Below are positions 54,017 through 64,000 of a stretch of 64,000 nucleotides of DNA, in pieces (the first letter of the stretch is position 1; every line of letters begins with the position of its first letter). The position numbers were made by a program, and so were the translations under genes. This stretch comes from Tricholoma matsutake (taxonomy: Eukaryota; Basidiomycota; Agaricomycetes; Agaricales; Tricholomataceae). The stretch is from contig AP026538.1 in the NCBI GenBank assembly GCA_026075535.2, positions 10,416,001 to 10,480,000 of the forward strand, in the 5' to 3' direction. The notes under the pieces were generated by a model, which worked only from the letters and a program-made list of their open reading frames with translations, ran no database searches and was not told the DNA's origin.

Positions 54017-54862
54017 TTGTTGATTTTGTTGGGGTTCTCAGGTCTTCCTAAAACCACCACTACCATCACTCAAACCTCAACATGTCCTCCCTCACCTCGC
54101 ACGCAGAAAGCCCAACAAGACCAGCTGATGGAGGTGCTCCAACTGGAGGAGGAGGCAAGAGAGGCAGAGGAGCAACAAGCTACAGAGGAGGCTGCCAGAG
54201 TGGAGGCTGCTAGAGTGGAGGCAGAGAAGAAGGCCACAGAGATGGAGCAGAATAAAATGGCTGCCACCAAGAAAGCAGAAAAGCAATGGAAAGCCAGGGA
54301 GATGGAAACTGGGGAGGCTGAGGGGAGTGAATCTCCCAAAAAGAAGGCAAAAGGAAAGGCATGGGCAGAGGCTGCAGAACCTGAGACTCCTGTGCAGTTG
54401 CAGGCCACAATTTCATGTAAATGGTGAGTCCTTTTTTCTTGTTGAAGTGCATTGCTGACTTCTACTAGATGTTCAAAGCAAAAGTTGTTGTGTTTCTGGA
54501 TGGGGATCCAGGGTCACATGTGTGAGGGCAAAGCACAAGTGCAAGGTGGTGTGGGAGGGGCAGGAGCTTCCTGCAGGGGGCTGGCAGCAAATGAGGGGGT
54601 GATGGAGCTGTTGAGGGAGTTGGTGGTGGTGGTAAAGGGGGTGAAGAAGGAACTCCAGGAGCTCTGGGTCATCAGTGATGGAATGATGGGGCTCCAGGAC
54701 TCAATGTTGGATCTCCAAGGGGCTATGGATCTGGAGTGGAGGCAGGTGTCCAAGGAGGAAGAAGAGGAAGAAGATGAAGAGGAGTTAGGGGAGGAAGAGG
54801 TGCAGGGAGGGCTGCCAGGACTGGCAGAGGAAGCAGATGGTCAGGGAGTGGGGGAGGAATAG
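54017..54862 (+). CDS. Coiled-coil protein with Cys-rich segment
   Basis: Frame 54017-54427 contains a long alanine/glutamate coiled coil (QLEEEAREAEEQQATEEAAR and on) and basic patch SPKKKAKGKAWAE. Frame 54452-54862 follows with CSKQKLLCFWMGIQGHMCEG, a helix with leucine repeats (LRELVVVVKGVKKELQELW) and an acidic tail EEEEEEDEEELGEEE. The two are separated by about 25 bases and possibly a short intron near 54423-54447 that I could not place in phase. The order coil, Cys/basic segment, leucine-rich helix and acidic tail recurs in many uncharacterised agaricomycete proteins with a zinc-cluster-like segment. No DNA-binding assignment is justified. Confidence 0.5.
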
Positions 54863-55149
54863 GGATCCAGTTGGGATCCAATAAGTAATAGATTTTTTTT
54901 TCTTTTTTTTTAGTTTTCTTCTTGTTTGTAATGAATGAGGTTTTGATTAAAAATGAAGGAGTGTTAAGTGGAAAGAGGTCTGGGTTTCTCTGGGTAACAA
55001 GTGTGAAAGTCCATAATGAGTTCCTGGGTGTGATCAAGTTTTGTGGCTGGAAGCCAGGAGGTTTCTTCATCAGTTCCTTGGTAGCCTTCCCACCACATGA
55101 AATAGAGTAACTTGCATTGGCAATGGTTGTCAATTTTGGAGTCAAAGGA

Positions 55150-55309
55150 TTTCCAAAATCTCGTACTCCACAACCGAACCAAATAGGACCGGTCCTATTC
55201 AGTTCAGTTGCAGTCTTGTGACTTTGGATGTCGGTTTGGACCAGTTCCGGTCCACGGTTGACCCCCAAGTTGGGGTCAAAAAACTCGACTGAACTGGACC
55301 CTTAAACAC
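55150..55309. mobile_element. Half MITE, relative of 26074-26647
   Basis: Right end GAACTGGACCCTTAAACAC followed by TA (55310-55311). It includes GGTTTGGACCAGTTCCGGTC and GGGGTCAAAAAACTCGACTG. Its TIR matches the left end at 41002 (GTGTTTAAGGGTCCAGT). Confidence 0.65.
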
Positions 55310-55568
55310 TATTTGTTTTTTGTTTTCTGTTTATATTACTACCCCCTCACCCACATAAAACATGGGTGAGGGGATTTTCTTTTTTATTTATAATTGCTGC
55401 CCTCCCCTCGTGTTCAATGCGAGGGGTTTTTAATATAATGATAGTAGCTAATAAAATTTATTTGATTTTAAATATATAATGATGCACCTCCTTCAAGAGG
55501 ATTTAAATAATTGAGTTTGAGTTTGAGTTTTGAGTGTCATAAATAAACTTTATATTAGTAACAAATAG

Positions 55569-55656
55569 TTCTCCTGCAGCTCAACTGGTTAAGCATGCTT
55601 GTTTGTTATGCAATGGTGACATGAAGTCTTAAGTTCAATCCTTGCTCTGCACAATC
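55569..55656 (+). repeat. tRNA-derived (SINE-head-like) sequence
   Basis: Contains GCAGCTCAACTGGTTAAGC, close to a tRNA box A (TRGCTCAGNNGGTTAGAGC), and 50 bases later AAGTTCAATCCTTGC, close to box B (GGTTCRAATCC).The spacing suits a tRNA. A complete acceptor stem does not form by eye, so it is a degenerate tRNA or SINE head. Nothing in it identifies an anticodon securely. Confidence 0.5.
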
Positions 55657-55744
55657 TTATTTTGTAGGCACTTCATGACTTTCATACTGTCTGAAAAGCT
55701 TGGAACTCATAAGATGTCAACTTGATGGGATGGATTCTGCACAG

Positions 55745-55862
55745 TCTGTGCAGACTAGCATGGACTCCATGTAGTCCATATGGATCCATGTGGAGTCTGT
55801 GTAATTCCATACAGATCTGTGTGGAGTCCATGTAATTCTGTATGGATCCATGTGGAACATAT
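55745..55862. repeat. Short minisatellite
   Basis: Repeats of TGGATCCATGTGGAGTC, GTCCATGTA and TGTGTGGAGTCCATG in mixed register, about 22-45 bp spacing. Confidence 0.7.
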
Positions 55863-56120
55863 GGGGGAGTGTAAATTACTGTATAGTAGTTAATATCCAA
55901 AAACTTTGTTAGTAACAAAAAATGAAATGAACAAGAAAGAGAACTTACCTACAGCCCAAGAGACATTGATGTTGACGACATCTCTTGGGCCCTTCTTTGT
56001 GTTCATCATTCCTCATTGTATCCATTGCCTGCGCCTTCCATTTGTAAGGGGACTATGGGGTGCCCCACATGTTTCTCCTATTTTTTACGTTCATCCTATA
56101 TTTTTCCTCACCTCATTTCT

Positions 56121-57155
56121 GGAAGGATGCCAAGTTTGGCAGCCTACACTAGACTTAGGTTTACTAAAAGACAGGATCAAATTATCTTCGTTGCATGGAA
56201 GTAGGAACCATAAGTTACTACAAAGAAAAGAATAGGAAGTTACTATACCTTCATTGCATGGAAGTAGGAACAAAGGTTAAGGAATAAAAAATAAGTAATA
56301 TATAAGAAAAAGATCGACTGTGTAAGTAAAAGGCCACATCAAGTGTAGCATGTGATTTGGGAAGGCTGCATTGGGCATAGTCACATAATAGGAAGGTACC
56401 ACATCAATAGGATAATGTTGGCACTGCTGGATGTGGATATAAGGATGTATGGTGCCATTGCCAGGATGCATGTTGCCGCTTGTTGTTGTTGTATTCCTGG
56501 CAGCGAGGGTGATTGTGTCGGCGATGTGTGTAGCTGTGTCAGCGCCATGGGAGTGTGTAACGGTGGTGTAGTAATGTAACACAGACATTGGTATGTCTGG
56601 TGTTGGTGAGTTGTTTATGCACCATAGGTGGCTATGCTATCGCCGGTGGCTGTGCCAGCGGCAAGGGTGGTTGTGTCGGCGATGTGTGTGGCTGTGCCAG
56701 CACCATGGAAGTGTGTAACGGTGGTGTAGTAATGTAACACAGACATTGGTATGTCTGGTGTTGGTGAGTTGTTTATGCACTGTAGGTGGCTGTGTTGGCA
56801 GCGAGGATCGTGGCAAGGGTGGTTGTGTTGGTGATGTGTGTTGCTGTGCTGGTGCCGTGGAAGTGTGTAATGTGGCCTGAGAGGCCCATTTCTCAATGGT
56901 CATGCATTATCAGTTTTTGCTCACTGCTGATCCTGTGTTGAGGTGTAGTAATGTAACACAGACATTGGTATGTCTGGTGTTTGGTGAGTTGTTTATGCAC
57001 CATAGGTGGCTGTGCTATCACCTGTGGCTGTGTTGGCAGCGAGGGTGGTTGTGTTGGCAATGTGTGTGGTGTGCCGGCACCGTGGAAGTGTGTAACGGCA
57101 GCAAAATTAACTTGTCATAATGTTGTGAGTCTGTGGGGCCAGACTTACAATTTCC
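56121..57155. mobile_element. 1035-bp insertion in the gypsy LTR, with three tandem units
   Basis: In the left-edge copy CCTCATTTCT runs directly into TTCTATTCTTC. Here these are separated by 56121-57155. The insert starts GGAAGGATGCC and ends ACAATTTCC, with only a weak GGAA inverted repeat. It contains three units with GTAATGTAACACAGACATTG and GGTATGTCTGGTG (near 56571, 56729 and 56948). The unit is about 158 bp, the third preceded by 60 extra bases. No coding sequence. Confidence 0.7.
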
Positions 57156-57662
57156 TTCTATTCTTCATTTTCTATGATTTTTCCTTATTTTATTACTAAT
57201 TTTCCTTTCTATCACATTTGTGCATGTTGACAGTTTTATATTTAGAGGCAGAGTACCCTTTCCGACATCTACTCCTTGGTATGATGTCATTTGGTGGCCT
57301 TGATCTGCCTATCTCCACCTTTTCTATTTTTAGATCATTATTTGATTTTTGCAGTCTTCACATATACTGGGCACTTGGAAAGGGGTCCTTAGAGTTCTCT
57401 CTTCGGATTTCCCTTTGCTAGGTGTGCCTCCAATCCCTGTAATATGTACTATAATTTTAACTTCAGATTTCCCTTTGTTAGAGGCTAAGGTTGCCCTTAT
57501 AGTAGAAAACTCTCTCTTAAGGCCTGAAATTGCAAAAGTGCCCAAGATAGGCAGGTACAGAGTGGACGACACTTCCCAAAGCTCCATAGACTCCCTACAC
57601 ACTGTTCCCGACAGTCCCACCTTCAGTGTGCCCCATTTTTGCTTAATGCACCCCCTAGTGCC

Positions 57663-57890
57663 ATGGATGCATCAGAGCACCTCAATGCACTTGAAAGTGT
57701 TACTGGAATATGTGCACAAATCGATTCACTTAAATCTATGATTGAAAACTTTGTCAGAACCCTTCAGACTAACTACATGACCAATATTCCCCCCACCTTG
57801 TTTCACAGAAGCCAGACAAGAACACCATGGACAAAGGGCCTCAGTATGATGCACTTGGAAGTGTTGCACTGGACCCCTACCTGTGCCTGA
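57663..57890 (+). pseudogene. gag fragment of the second gypsy copy
   Basis: MDASEHLNALESVTGICAQI, DSLKSMIENFVRTLQ, as in the left-edge element. It loses frame after about 45 codons and passes into pol without the capsid region. Confidence 0.75.
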
Positions 57891-57917
57891 TGTGGAGTTA
57901 GAGGGGTTCCTGATCTG

Positions 57918-60215
57918 ATGCTGGATTCAGATGACAATGAGGAGGAGCCAGAGGAAGTGGAGGAAGGTGATTGGATTTTCTACACTGTGATTTGTCCATT
58001 GCATGAGGTGTGTACTACATCAAAGATATCCCAACGCCTCACCAAGGCCTTCCACAAAAACAATGCTGCTAAATCCTCTACTGATTCCTTGCTTCCTCAT
58101 CTCCATGAGTTTGAGGATGTGTTCTCCAAGGAATTGTTTGACTCTCTTCCTGTGCGCAAGCCATGGGATCACATGATTGAACTCACCCCCAGTGCAACCC
58201 CTTCATCCTGCAAGATCTATCCTCTCTCTCCTGAGGAACAGTGACAGCTTGACCAGTTCATCGACAAGCACCTGGCCTCTGGATATATTTGACCATCAAA
58301 GTCACCCATGGCCTCTCCCTTTTTCTTTGTCAAGAAGAAGGATGGCTCACTTTGACTGGTTCAGGACTACAGAAGGCTCAATGACATCACGGTCAAAACT
58401 TGCTACCCATTACCTCTAATCTCTGAACTTGTGGCCCTCCCAATACTTCACCAAGCTTGACGTCCATTGGGGTTACAATAATGTGAGGATAAAGGAGGGA
58501 GATGAGTGGAAGGCAGCCTTTCGTACCAACCATGGTCTTTTTGAACCGCTTGTCATGTTCTTTGGCCTTACTAATAGTCCTGCCACCTTTCAGACCATGA
58601 TGAATGACATCTTCCACAACCTCATCCTCGAAGGCATTGTTTGTATCTATCTTGATGACATCCTCATCTTCACTTGCATGGTTGAAGAACACTGTTGCAT
58701 CACACACCTCATCCTGGAACAACTTTGACAGTACAAACTCTACCTTCATCAGGACAAGTGTGAGTTTGAGAAGACCAAGATTGAGTACCTTAGCCTGATT
58801 ATCTTGGAGGGTCAGGTGGAGATGGATCCTATCAAGGTGAATGGGGTCACAGCTTGGCCAAACAAGAAAGAGGTGCAGTCTTTTCTGGGCTTCATCAATT
58901 TCTATCAGCATTTTATCAAGGATTTCTCACATCATGCACAACCACTGTTCGAATTGACAGGAAAGGAGGCGTGGAGGTGGGATAATGCACAACAGGAGGC
59001 ATTCGAAAAGCTTAAGGAGATGGTCACTTCCACTCCTATTCTTACCTTTGCTGACAACTTGTGCCCTTTTTGTGTAGAAGCCACCAGTTCTGACTTTGCA
59101 ACGGGTGCCATGTTGTCTCAGCAGTCTCTGGAGGACCAGAAGTGGCATCCTGTTGCATTCTATTCCAAAAGCCTTAGTGCTGTGGCATGAAACTATGAGA
59201 TCCATGACAAGGAGATGTTGGCAATAATGCATGCACTTGAGGAGTGGTGACACTTCCTCGAGGGTGCCCAACACAAGGTGGAAATTTGGACAGATCACAA
59301 GAATCTCAAAGTACTTTATGATGGCCAAGAAATTGAACCATTGTCAAGCTCATTGGTCCCTGTATCTATCCAGATTCAACTTCTCCTTGCACCACCATCC
59401 AGGTTGCAGCATGGGGAAGACCAATGCCCTCTCCCAACATGTGGACCATGGGGATGGCAGCAACAACAATCAAGACATTGTGTTGTTGCAACCAAACCTG
59501 TCCACCATCTGGGCATTGGAAGGCATCACGTCCCAGGGAGAGGAATGGGACATCCTATGTGACATTTGTCATGCAAACCATAGTGGTTTACACAAGGATG
59601 TTGTGGCCTGAGCTGTTAAAGAACTGAGGAAGGCATCCACCCTTTCCTTATGTGTGGCAGAGTGGGCTGAAAGGGAGGACTTGTTGTATTTCAGGGATTG
59701 CATCTATGTCCCCAATGACCCAGACCTTCATCGACACATCATATCCCAACACCATGACTCATGGATTGCTGGTCATCCTGGATGCTGGAAGACCTTGGAG
59801 CTCACCTCACAGAATTATTGGTGGCCAGAAATGTCATGGCTCATTGGTCAGTATTGTTGTACTTGTGACCTTTGCTTATGCACCAAGATTCCTTGTCGCA
59901 AACCTGTTGGCGAGCTACACCCTTTCCCTGTTCCAGAGAGTCATTGGGATGTTGTCAGTGTCAACTTTGTGGTGGAGTTGCCAGAGTCAAATGGGTTTGA
60001 TGCAGTGATGTGCACGGTTGATTCAGTGGGGAAACATGTTCACTTTATTCCCACTCACACCACTGTCAGTGCCCTGGGTGCCACCCAACTCTATCTCCAC
60101 CATGTGTGGAAATTACATGGACTTCCTGGTGCTTCCTTTCTGACCATGGCCCTCAGTTTGTGGCAGAGTTCACTTGTGAGCTGTACTGACTTCTGGGATC
60201 AAACTCCTCACTTTG
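57918..60215 (+). pseudogene. pol remnant of the second gypsy copy
   Basis: RT: LPHLHEFEDVFSKELFDSLP, RKPWDHMIELTPSATPSS, SPFFFVKKKDGS, then [40 protein letters not shown] and [12 protein letters not shown] (YLDD kept). RNase H follows from WPNKKEVQSFLGFINFYQHF to VEATSSDFATGAMLS and the tail. Integrase text includes GHPGCWKTLELTSQNYWWPE, CCTCDLCLCTKIPCRKPVGE and a DHGPQFVAEF motif in another frame near 60145. TGA codons stand where Arg is expected in YI-PSKSP, L-QYKLYLHQDKCE, A-NYEIHDKEM and W-HFLEG contexts. It is inactive and truncated. Confidence 0.85.
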
Positions 60216-61365
60216 ACTGCCTGTCAAGAACCATTCCTTGCCTGATCAGAACCCACACTCTTCTGACCCTTTTCCACACTTTGTTCCTCCCTCACCAGGA
60301 AACCCAACATTCACTGACTCCTTTCCGCCTTTGTTCCTGGCTGCCTTGCACTGCCCACACTGCTGTGCACCAGGCTGCCATCTCTTTTGCAAATTTGACT
60401 ATGGACTCTTGTGTGGCTCCCACTAGGTAATTTATCTATGCAGTCAAGACACTGCCACAGTTTCTGAAATGTTCTGCTCTTATTCTGTACTTTAGTATTT
60501 AAGCCTAGTTAGTTTTGATTTGTATTCCTCAGTTTGTATATCGACAAAGACTCGACTTAAGCCTGCCAATTCAATCTTGTTCTACTCCTATCTTCATCCT
60601 CTAAGAGTCTGAACTTCATCTGACTTGACCTCTAGTTTCCCCTCCAAAGTTCTGATTTCACTCAAACTTAACCTAAGTCCCTCCACACCCAACTTCCCTC
60701 ACTCCTGCACTTTCCACTCCTACCTCCAAAACCTTCATCTTGAAATTAGGACACCAGATGAGGTGAAGGGTGCAACTTCTTACAAGTTGAAGCCAAGTCC
60801 TTTCTGTTCCCCTTTGGCCAGATCCACTATGACCCAACAACCTTCTGCTTTTGATACCCGCAGGATCTGACCAGATTCTGACATGCACATCAGGATCAGT
60901 TCTTAACAGTTGGTGTTGTCCTGTTCTATTGATTTTGTTGTCATGGATCCCCTTCTTTTTCATCATTGCACCCTCCCCATCATCGCCATGGTAGTTGCTT
61001 GTTTCCACCCCATGAGCAGGTGCTCATAGTGGTGGTGTGGGTGCGGGTGTGCCATCTCATAAAACCTAGAAAAAGCAATTTAAAACATTAGCTAGTTGAA
61101 AAGAAAAGAACATTACCTAGGGCCCAAATGACCTCTGTCATCATTTGGGCCCAATGTGGTTGGTTTGTGATGGTTGGTGGCATTAGTCAATGTAGGAGTG
61201 ACTGTGGGAGTGGTGATGGACTTGTGGTGGTGGTAGAGGAGGGAGGGAGGGGACATTGTCATTGGTGGTGGTGGTCACTGCAAAGGATTAGGCATTGGAG
61301 CAGAGTTTGAAAGAACAATAAAAACATGAAAATGAACATGGAAATGACTATTTTTGCATAAGCAA
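60216..61365. other. No intact gene; contains dispersed exon-like fragment, copy 2
   Basis: At 60742-60801 LEIRTPDEVKGATSYKLKPS repeats the fragment at 53655-53917 in inverse orientation. The block at 61115-61152 (CCTAGGGCCCAAATGA, TCATTTGGGCCC) resembles 41871-41910. A poly-GGT/GGTGGTGG stretch lies at 61205-61290. Confidence 0.45.
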
Positions 61366-61370
61366 GGGTA

Positions 61371-61505
61371 GGGTTCAATTTTTCAAAAATGATCATTTTT
61401 GGTTCATTTTTGTCTCATTCTGATGTCCATTTTTGAAAAATGAGAATAAAAATGAAATTGAAAATGAGCCAAAAATGGCCCAAAAATGACTATTGTGAAC
61501 AACCC
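61371..61505. repeat. Fold-back repeat, ~135 bp
   Basis: Arms: GGGTTCAATTTTTCAAAAAT with GATCATTTTTGGTTCATT, against reverse complement GGGTTGTTCACAATAGTCAT with TTTTGGGCCATTTTTGGCTC. One arm also occurs at 3394-3475. Confidence 0.6.
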
Positions 61506-61758
61506 TAATATTGACACTTGATCTGAGTTCTCAGTGATTGATAACTCACTGTATATGTCCAGTATCATCTTCAGTGTGTGGAACTTGAGCAAGAACCATG
61601 AAATTGGGTGTGTGCAGCTTGTGAAGCTTCTGGGCTGGGATGAGGGGAAAATGGCCATGAAGATGATGTCATATTACTAGATATAGACATGTTCCTGATT
61701 ATGTCAGTTAATTAGTCCACCAAAAATGTCCTTAGCAAAAAAATTGACCCTGGGTCTA

Positions 61759-63225
61759 CAGTCGTGGACAAACAAAGTCAACAAAAATAATCAATGCCTG
61801 ATCCACCATCCACCTGAATTACCCATTTTATTGTAGGAACATCTTATTTAGGACCTATTGAGTTAATATTCATGAGCTGGTTTTGCCCAATCAATGATCT
61901 GGGAAAATGTACCCCAAAATTTTTGGCCAACCCCCAAAAAAATTGGAAAAAATATGAAAAGTAGTGCAATCGACAGCTTTTCCCAAGCTGAACATGATTC
62001 TGAAAGAATTGGAGGTTTTCCACAGACAGTTTGAACAGGAAAAATTCCCTAACATCATGAGAAATCGATCAAAGTCATGTGAGCTCAGTGAGAAATGTTC
62101 TAATTTTGGTCATCATGGGATGTTTTCTGATTGTTCAACGTGGACGGCAAGTTGATGGCAGCACTTAAACAATGTCACTCTGCACAAATGATGCTTGCAC
62201 CAACATCCATTGGTTTTCTGAGAATCAGAAATACTTAAAGTAGCACCAGATGGAGAGAGATTTCTTTTGTTATGCATATTCAAACAATTTACTCAGCTGT
62301 ACTGCATGCACAATTCCAGCTACAATATGCCCCTCTCAAAAAATTACACACATAGCTGAATCCCAACTGCTTGATTGCTGAGGGCTTTTAAAGGAAATTG
62401 TATGACAAACTTGGTTGCATTCCTTTCAGACATCAAAAATCAATTGCACATAGGCGAGCTGTCATGCACAGTAAATGTGTGATAACTAAATTTGAACAAA
62501 TAAACAATTTTGGATTGATTTTGGAACAGGAACACCTTAATCATTGACTAATCATCCCATATGTGCAGATTTTGCACTCAGCACAGCCACATTTTTTTTT
62601 TGAAAATTTTGCCCAAAAATTTTGGCCAACACAACCACTCTTGGGGAAAAACTTCGGAGGTGTGTTTTTAGATGTTTCTCGCCATCCCGAGTCTGAATAG
62701 GACCCCGGATTATCCCTACCAAGGCTTGGTCCCAATCCGGACAGGTTTTGGACATTTGCAGCCAATAAGCCAGATCCCAGCTTGGTGGATGTCCGGACAA
62801 AAGTTGGGGCCAGTGGGCCAGATGATGGGTCCAGTCCGGACAGGATGTGGTGGGTCAGACCGAAAATTTTTCCAAAACCCATCCAAGGTGCTCCAGGGAA
62901 CTTTGAAATTGTCATGAAAGATGTCAAAACACTTGATTTTCGCCATTTTTGATGCTTTTGGACGGTTTTGTGAGCTTCTTCATGTCCATCAGCCGAAAAT
63001 TTCCTTTTTAGGAAGGTGTGGAGCCCAAAAAGTCGGTGGAGGCTAGGTGCAATCCGGACAGGAATCGAACAAAAGTGTCCGGACAGAAAAGCTGAAATTG
63101 TGACTTTTCGGGATCTAGGCTTGGTAGGCATAATCCGGGGTCCTGTCTGAATGTGCAATCAGAATGGCCAAATTTTCAGTTGATCATGAGATATCAAATT
63201 TGTTGTGTTTATTTGTCCGCGACTG
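61759..63225. mobile_element. Tc1/mariner-like TIR element, 1467 bp, TA flanked
   Basis: Left CAGTCGTGGACAAACAAAGT, right (reverse complement) CAGTCGCGGACAAATAAACA, each beside TA (61757-61758, 63226-63227). These are the ends typical of fungal Tc1/mariner elements. No transposase frame was recognised. The interior holds an inverted repeat whose arms GGACCCCGGATTAT(C/G)CCTA lie at about 62700 and 63120, probably a second nested hairpin element. It is non-autonomous or decayed. Confidence 0.8.
62691..63155. repeat. Inverted repeat inside the Tc1-like element
   Basis: Arms near 62691-62735 and 63117-63155 share GTCTGAATAGGACCCCGGAT (left) and CAGACAGGACCCCGGATTAT (right, reverse complement). 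Between them are several TCCGGACA motifs in both orientations. Confidence 0.7.
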
Positions 63226-63227
63226 TA

Positions 63228-63608
63228 TTTTTTTGATCCCAGTGTCCCCTTGAGTAAGTCCTCAATAAATCAACTAATACGAATGCACGATCTCGACAAT
63301 CACCAAGTCCGGCCCAAGTCCGGCCTCTCCACATGTTTACGCCTACCCAACGCCTACCTCCACCAACGACATCTTCTATCAAGATTGAAGAATCGCTAAT
63401 CTCTCCTCGGGAAACTGTTGATCGACAACTCAATTACGCCTAATAATATTTACTCGTTCTATACCCCAGCACCCACCCCCCCCATTGCGAGCAGTTGATG
63501 ATACAAGCTTTAATACCATTAGAATGCATCAAAATCTACCAGTTGCCCCGCCATTCTGTTGTACACAAGAAAATCCACTCTAGAGATACAGTGCAGTCAG
63601 ACTGAAAC
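63228..63608. other. 3' flank of the right-edge gene, no feature
   Basis: No gene, repeat or RNA seen. A C-run occurs at about 63476-63483. Confidence 0.4.
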
Positions 63609-64000
63609 CTAGGGCACGCCTTCCCTCCACTGCTCCATACGCTGGGTGTCTTCGTGAACCTTTTTTAGAGAACGTTCTTTTGCGGCCTGTGAGTTTCCCC
63701 AGAAGAATAGCATCACATCATCCTCATCCCACATCGCCTGACCTTCCGACTCCACCAATTCCCCGGTTCCAGCTCCAGCGGATGAATTCCCCACACCGGC
63801 TGTATCGGGAGCCCGCGCTGTGTCACGCTTACTAACTGCAATATCCCTGTCGTGTATAGTCCTCGGCGGTCTCGTTGGTGCTGGAAGAGGCACAGGTGGA
63901 CGAGGAGGCATGACGCGTTTCTGAAGGACCTCCTTGCCATGCCCCCAGCGTTTGACGGCTGCGGCACCATAGTTGTAGTGCAGTAATAACTCCGACGGTT
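63609..64000 (-). CDS. C-terminal part of an unrecognised protein
   Basis: Open frame from the window edge to a stop at 63609. It reads SELLLHYNYGAAAVKRWGHG, KEVLQKRVMPPRPPVPLPAP, a basic/disordered middle, an Ala/Gly/Glu stretch, and a structured end MWDEDDVMLFFWGNSQAAKE, RSLKKVHEDTQRMEQWREGV. The ATG at 63911 is inside the frame and the frame is open beyond it, so the true start is outside. The end region is helical and Trp-rich. The family is not assigned; similar YGAAAVKWWG text is, I believe, repeated in agaricomycete genomes, but this is recollection only. Confidence 0.6.
   Translation of the reverse strand, partial: PSELLLHYNYGAAAVKRWGHGKEVLQKRVMPPRPPVPLPAPTRPPRTIHDRDIAVSKRDTARAPDTAGVGNSSAGAGTGELVESEGQAMWDEDDVMLFFWGNSQAAKERSLKKVHEDTQRMEQWREGVP

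Larger units (their letters stand above)
56043..60215 (+). mobile_element. Second, decayed copy of the left-edge gypsy family
   Basis: Starts TGTAAGGGGACTATGGGG, matching the LTR start at 1314 (minus). LTR/leader text is at 56043-56120 and 57156-57662, split by an insertion. gag begins at 57663. Much of gag is deleted and pol follows directly, ending in the integrase core at about 60215 with no 3' LTR. Confidence 0.8.

Noticed and set aside
54070..54408. Minus-strand Ser/Ala-rich frame
   Set aside because: Antisense of the coiled-coil coding sequence at 54017-54427.
62541..63158. 205-codon minus-strand frame inside the Tc1-like element
   Set aside because: It lies across an inverted repeat and has no transposase motifs (no DDE/D pattern); coding is unlikely.

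Overview
This window looks like gene-poor, transposon-dense DNA from a basidiomycete fungus, most likely an agaricomycete. The evidence is 49-67 nt GT-AG introns, a Crinkler-type gene, a Helitron of the DUF6570/Helitron_like_N type, a Crypton-like tyrosine recombinase, a chromodomain Ty3/gypsy element and copia elements primed from the anticodon region of initiator tRNA-Met. No housekeeping gene is recognisable. Species cannot be named from sequence alone.

Layout. 1-2537 (minus): a Ty3/gypsy element with an intact gag start runs off the left edge and has inserted into a Crinkler-type gene. 4255-4739: probable solo LTR. 5234-22020: a nest. An old copia element has received (i) a 1.46 kb hAT-like element with an 8-bp target duplication, (ii) a 9.6 kb chromodomain gypsy element with a 5-bp target duplication, whose own 5' LTR contains a 3.4 kb gene-bearing insert, and (iii) a reverse-oriented copia. 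22055-28560: fragments of unrecognised genes and a long-hairpin MITE. 28573-31096: Helitron N-terminal region. 31323-32932 (minus): a multi-exon, nearly intact protein gene. 33226-34620 (minus): tyrosine recombinase split by a TA-flanked element. 36172-36531: a compact 86-codon spliced gene. 37.9-38.9 kb: tandem arrays. 38.9-40.7 kb: a DDE transposase remnant abutting Helitron helicase C-terminal sequence. 42100-47856: a young copia element with identical-looking 305-bp LTRs, gag and pol in one frame separated only by a TGA. 48.2-54.9 kb: zinc-finger-like ORF, a multi-exon DUF6532-like gene and a coiled-coil protein gene. 56043-60215: second, decayed copy of the left-edge gypsy family, with an insertion in its LTR. 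61759-63225: Tc1/mariner-like TIR element. 63609-64000 (minus): C-terminus of an unrecognised protein.

Common theme. Nonsense codons in the old elements are very often TGA where related sequence (in places another element in this same window) has an arginine codon. That is what CGA to TGA decay at methylated CpG would produce. The several nested insertions with matching target duplications allow the order of events to be read directly. The genes that look functional are the spliced gene at 36172, the spliced gene at 31323 (apart from one TGA), the DUF6532-like exons at 51088-51944, the right-edge gene, and the young copia.
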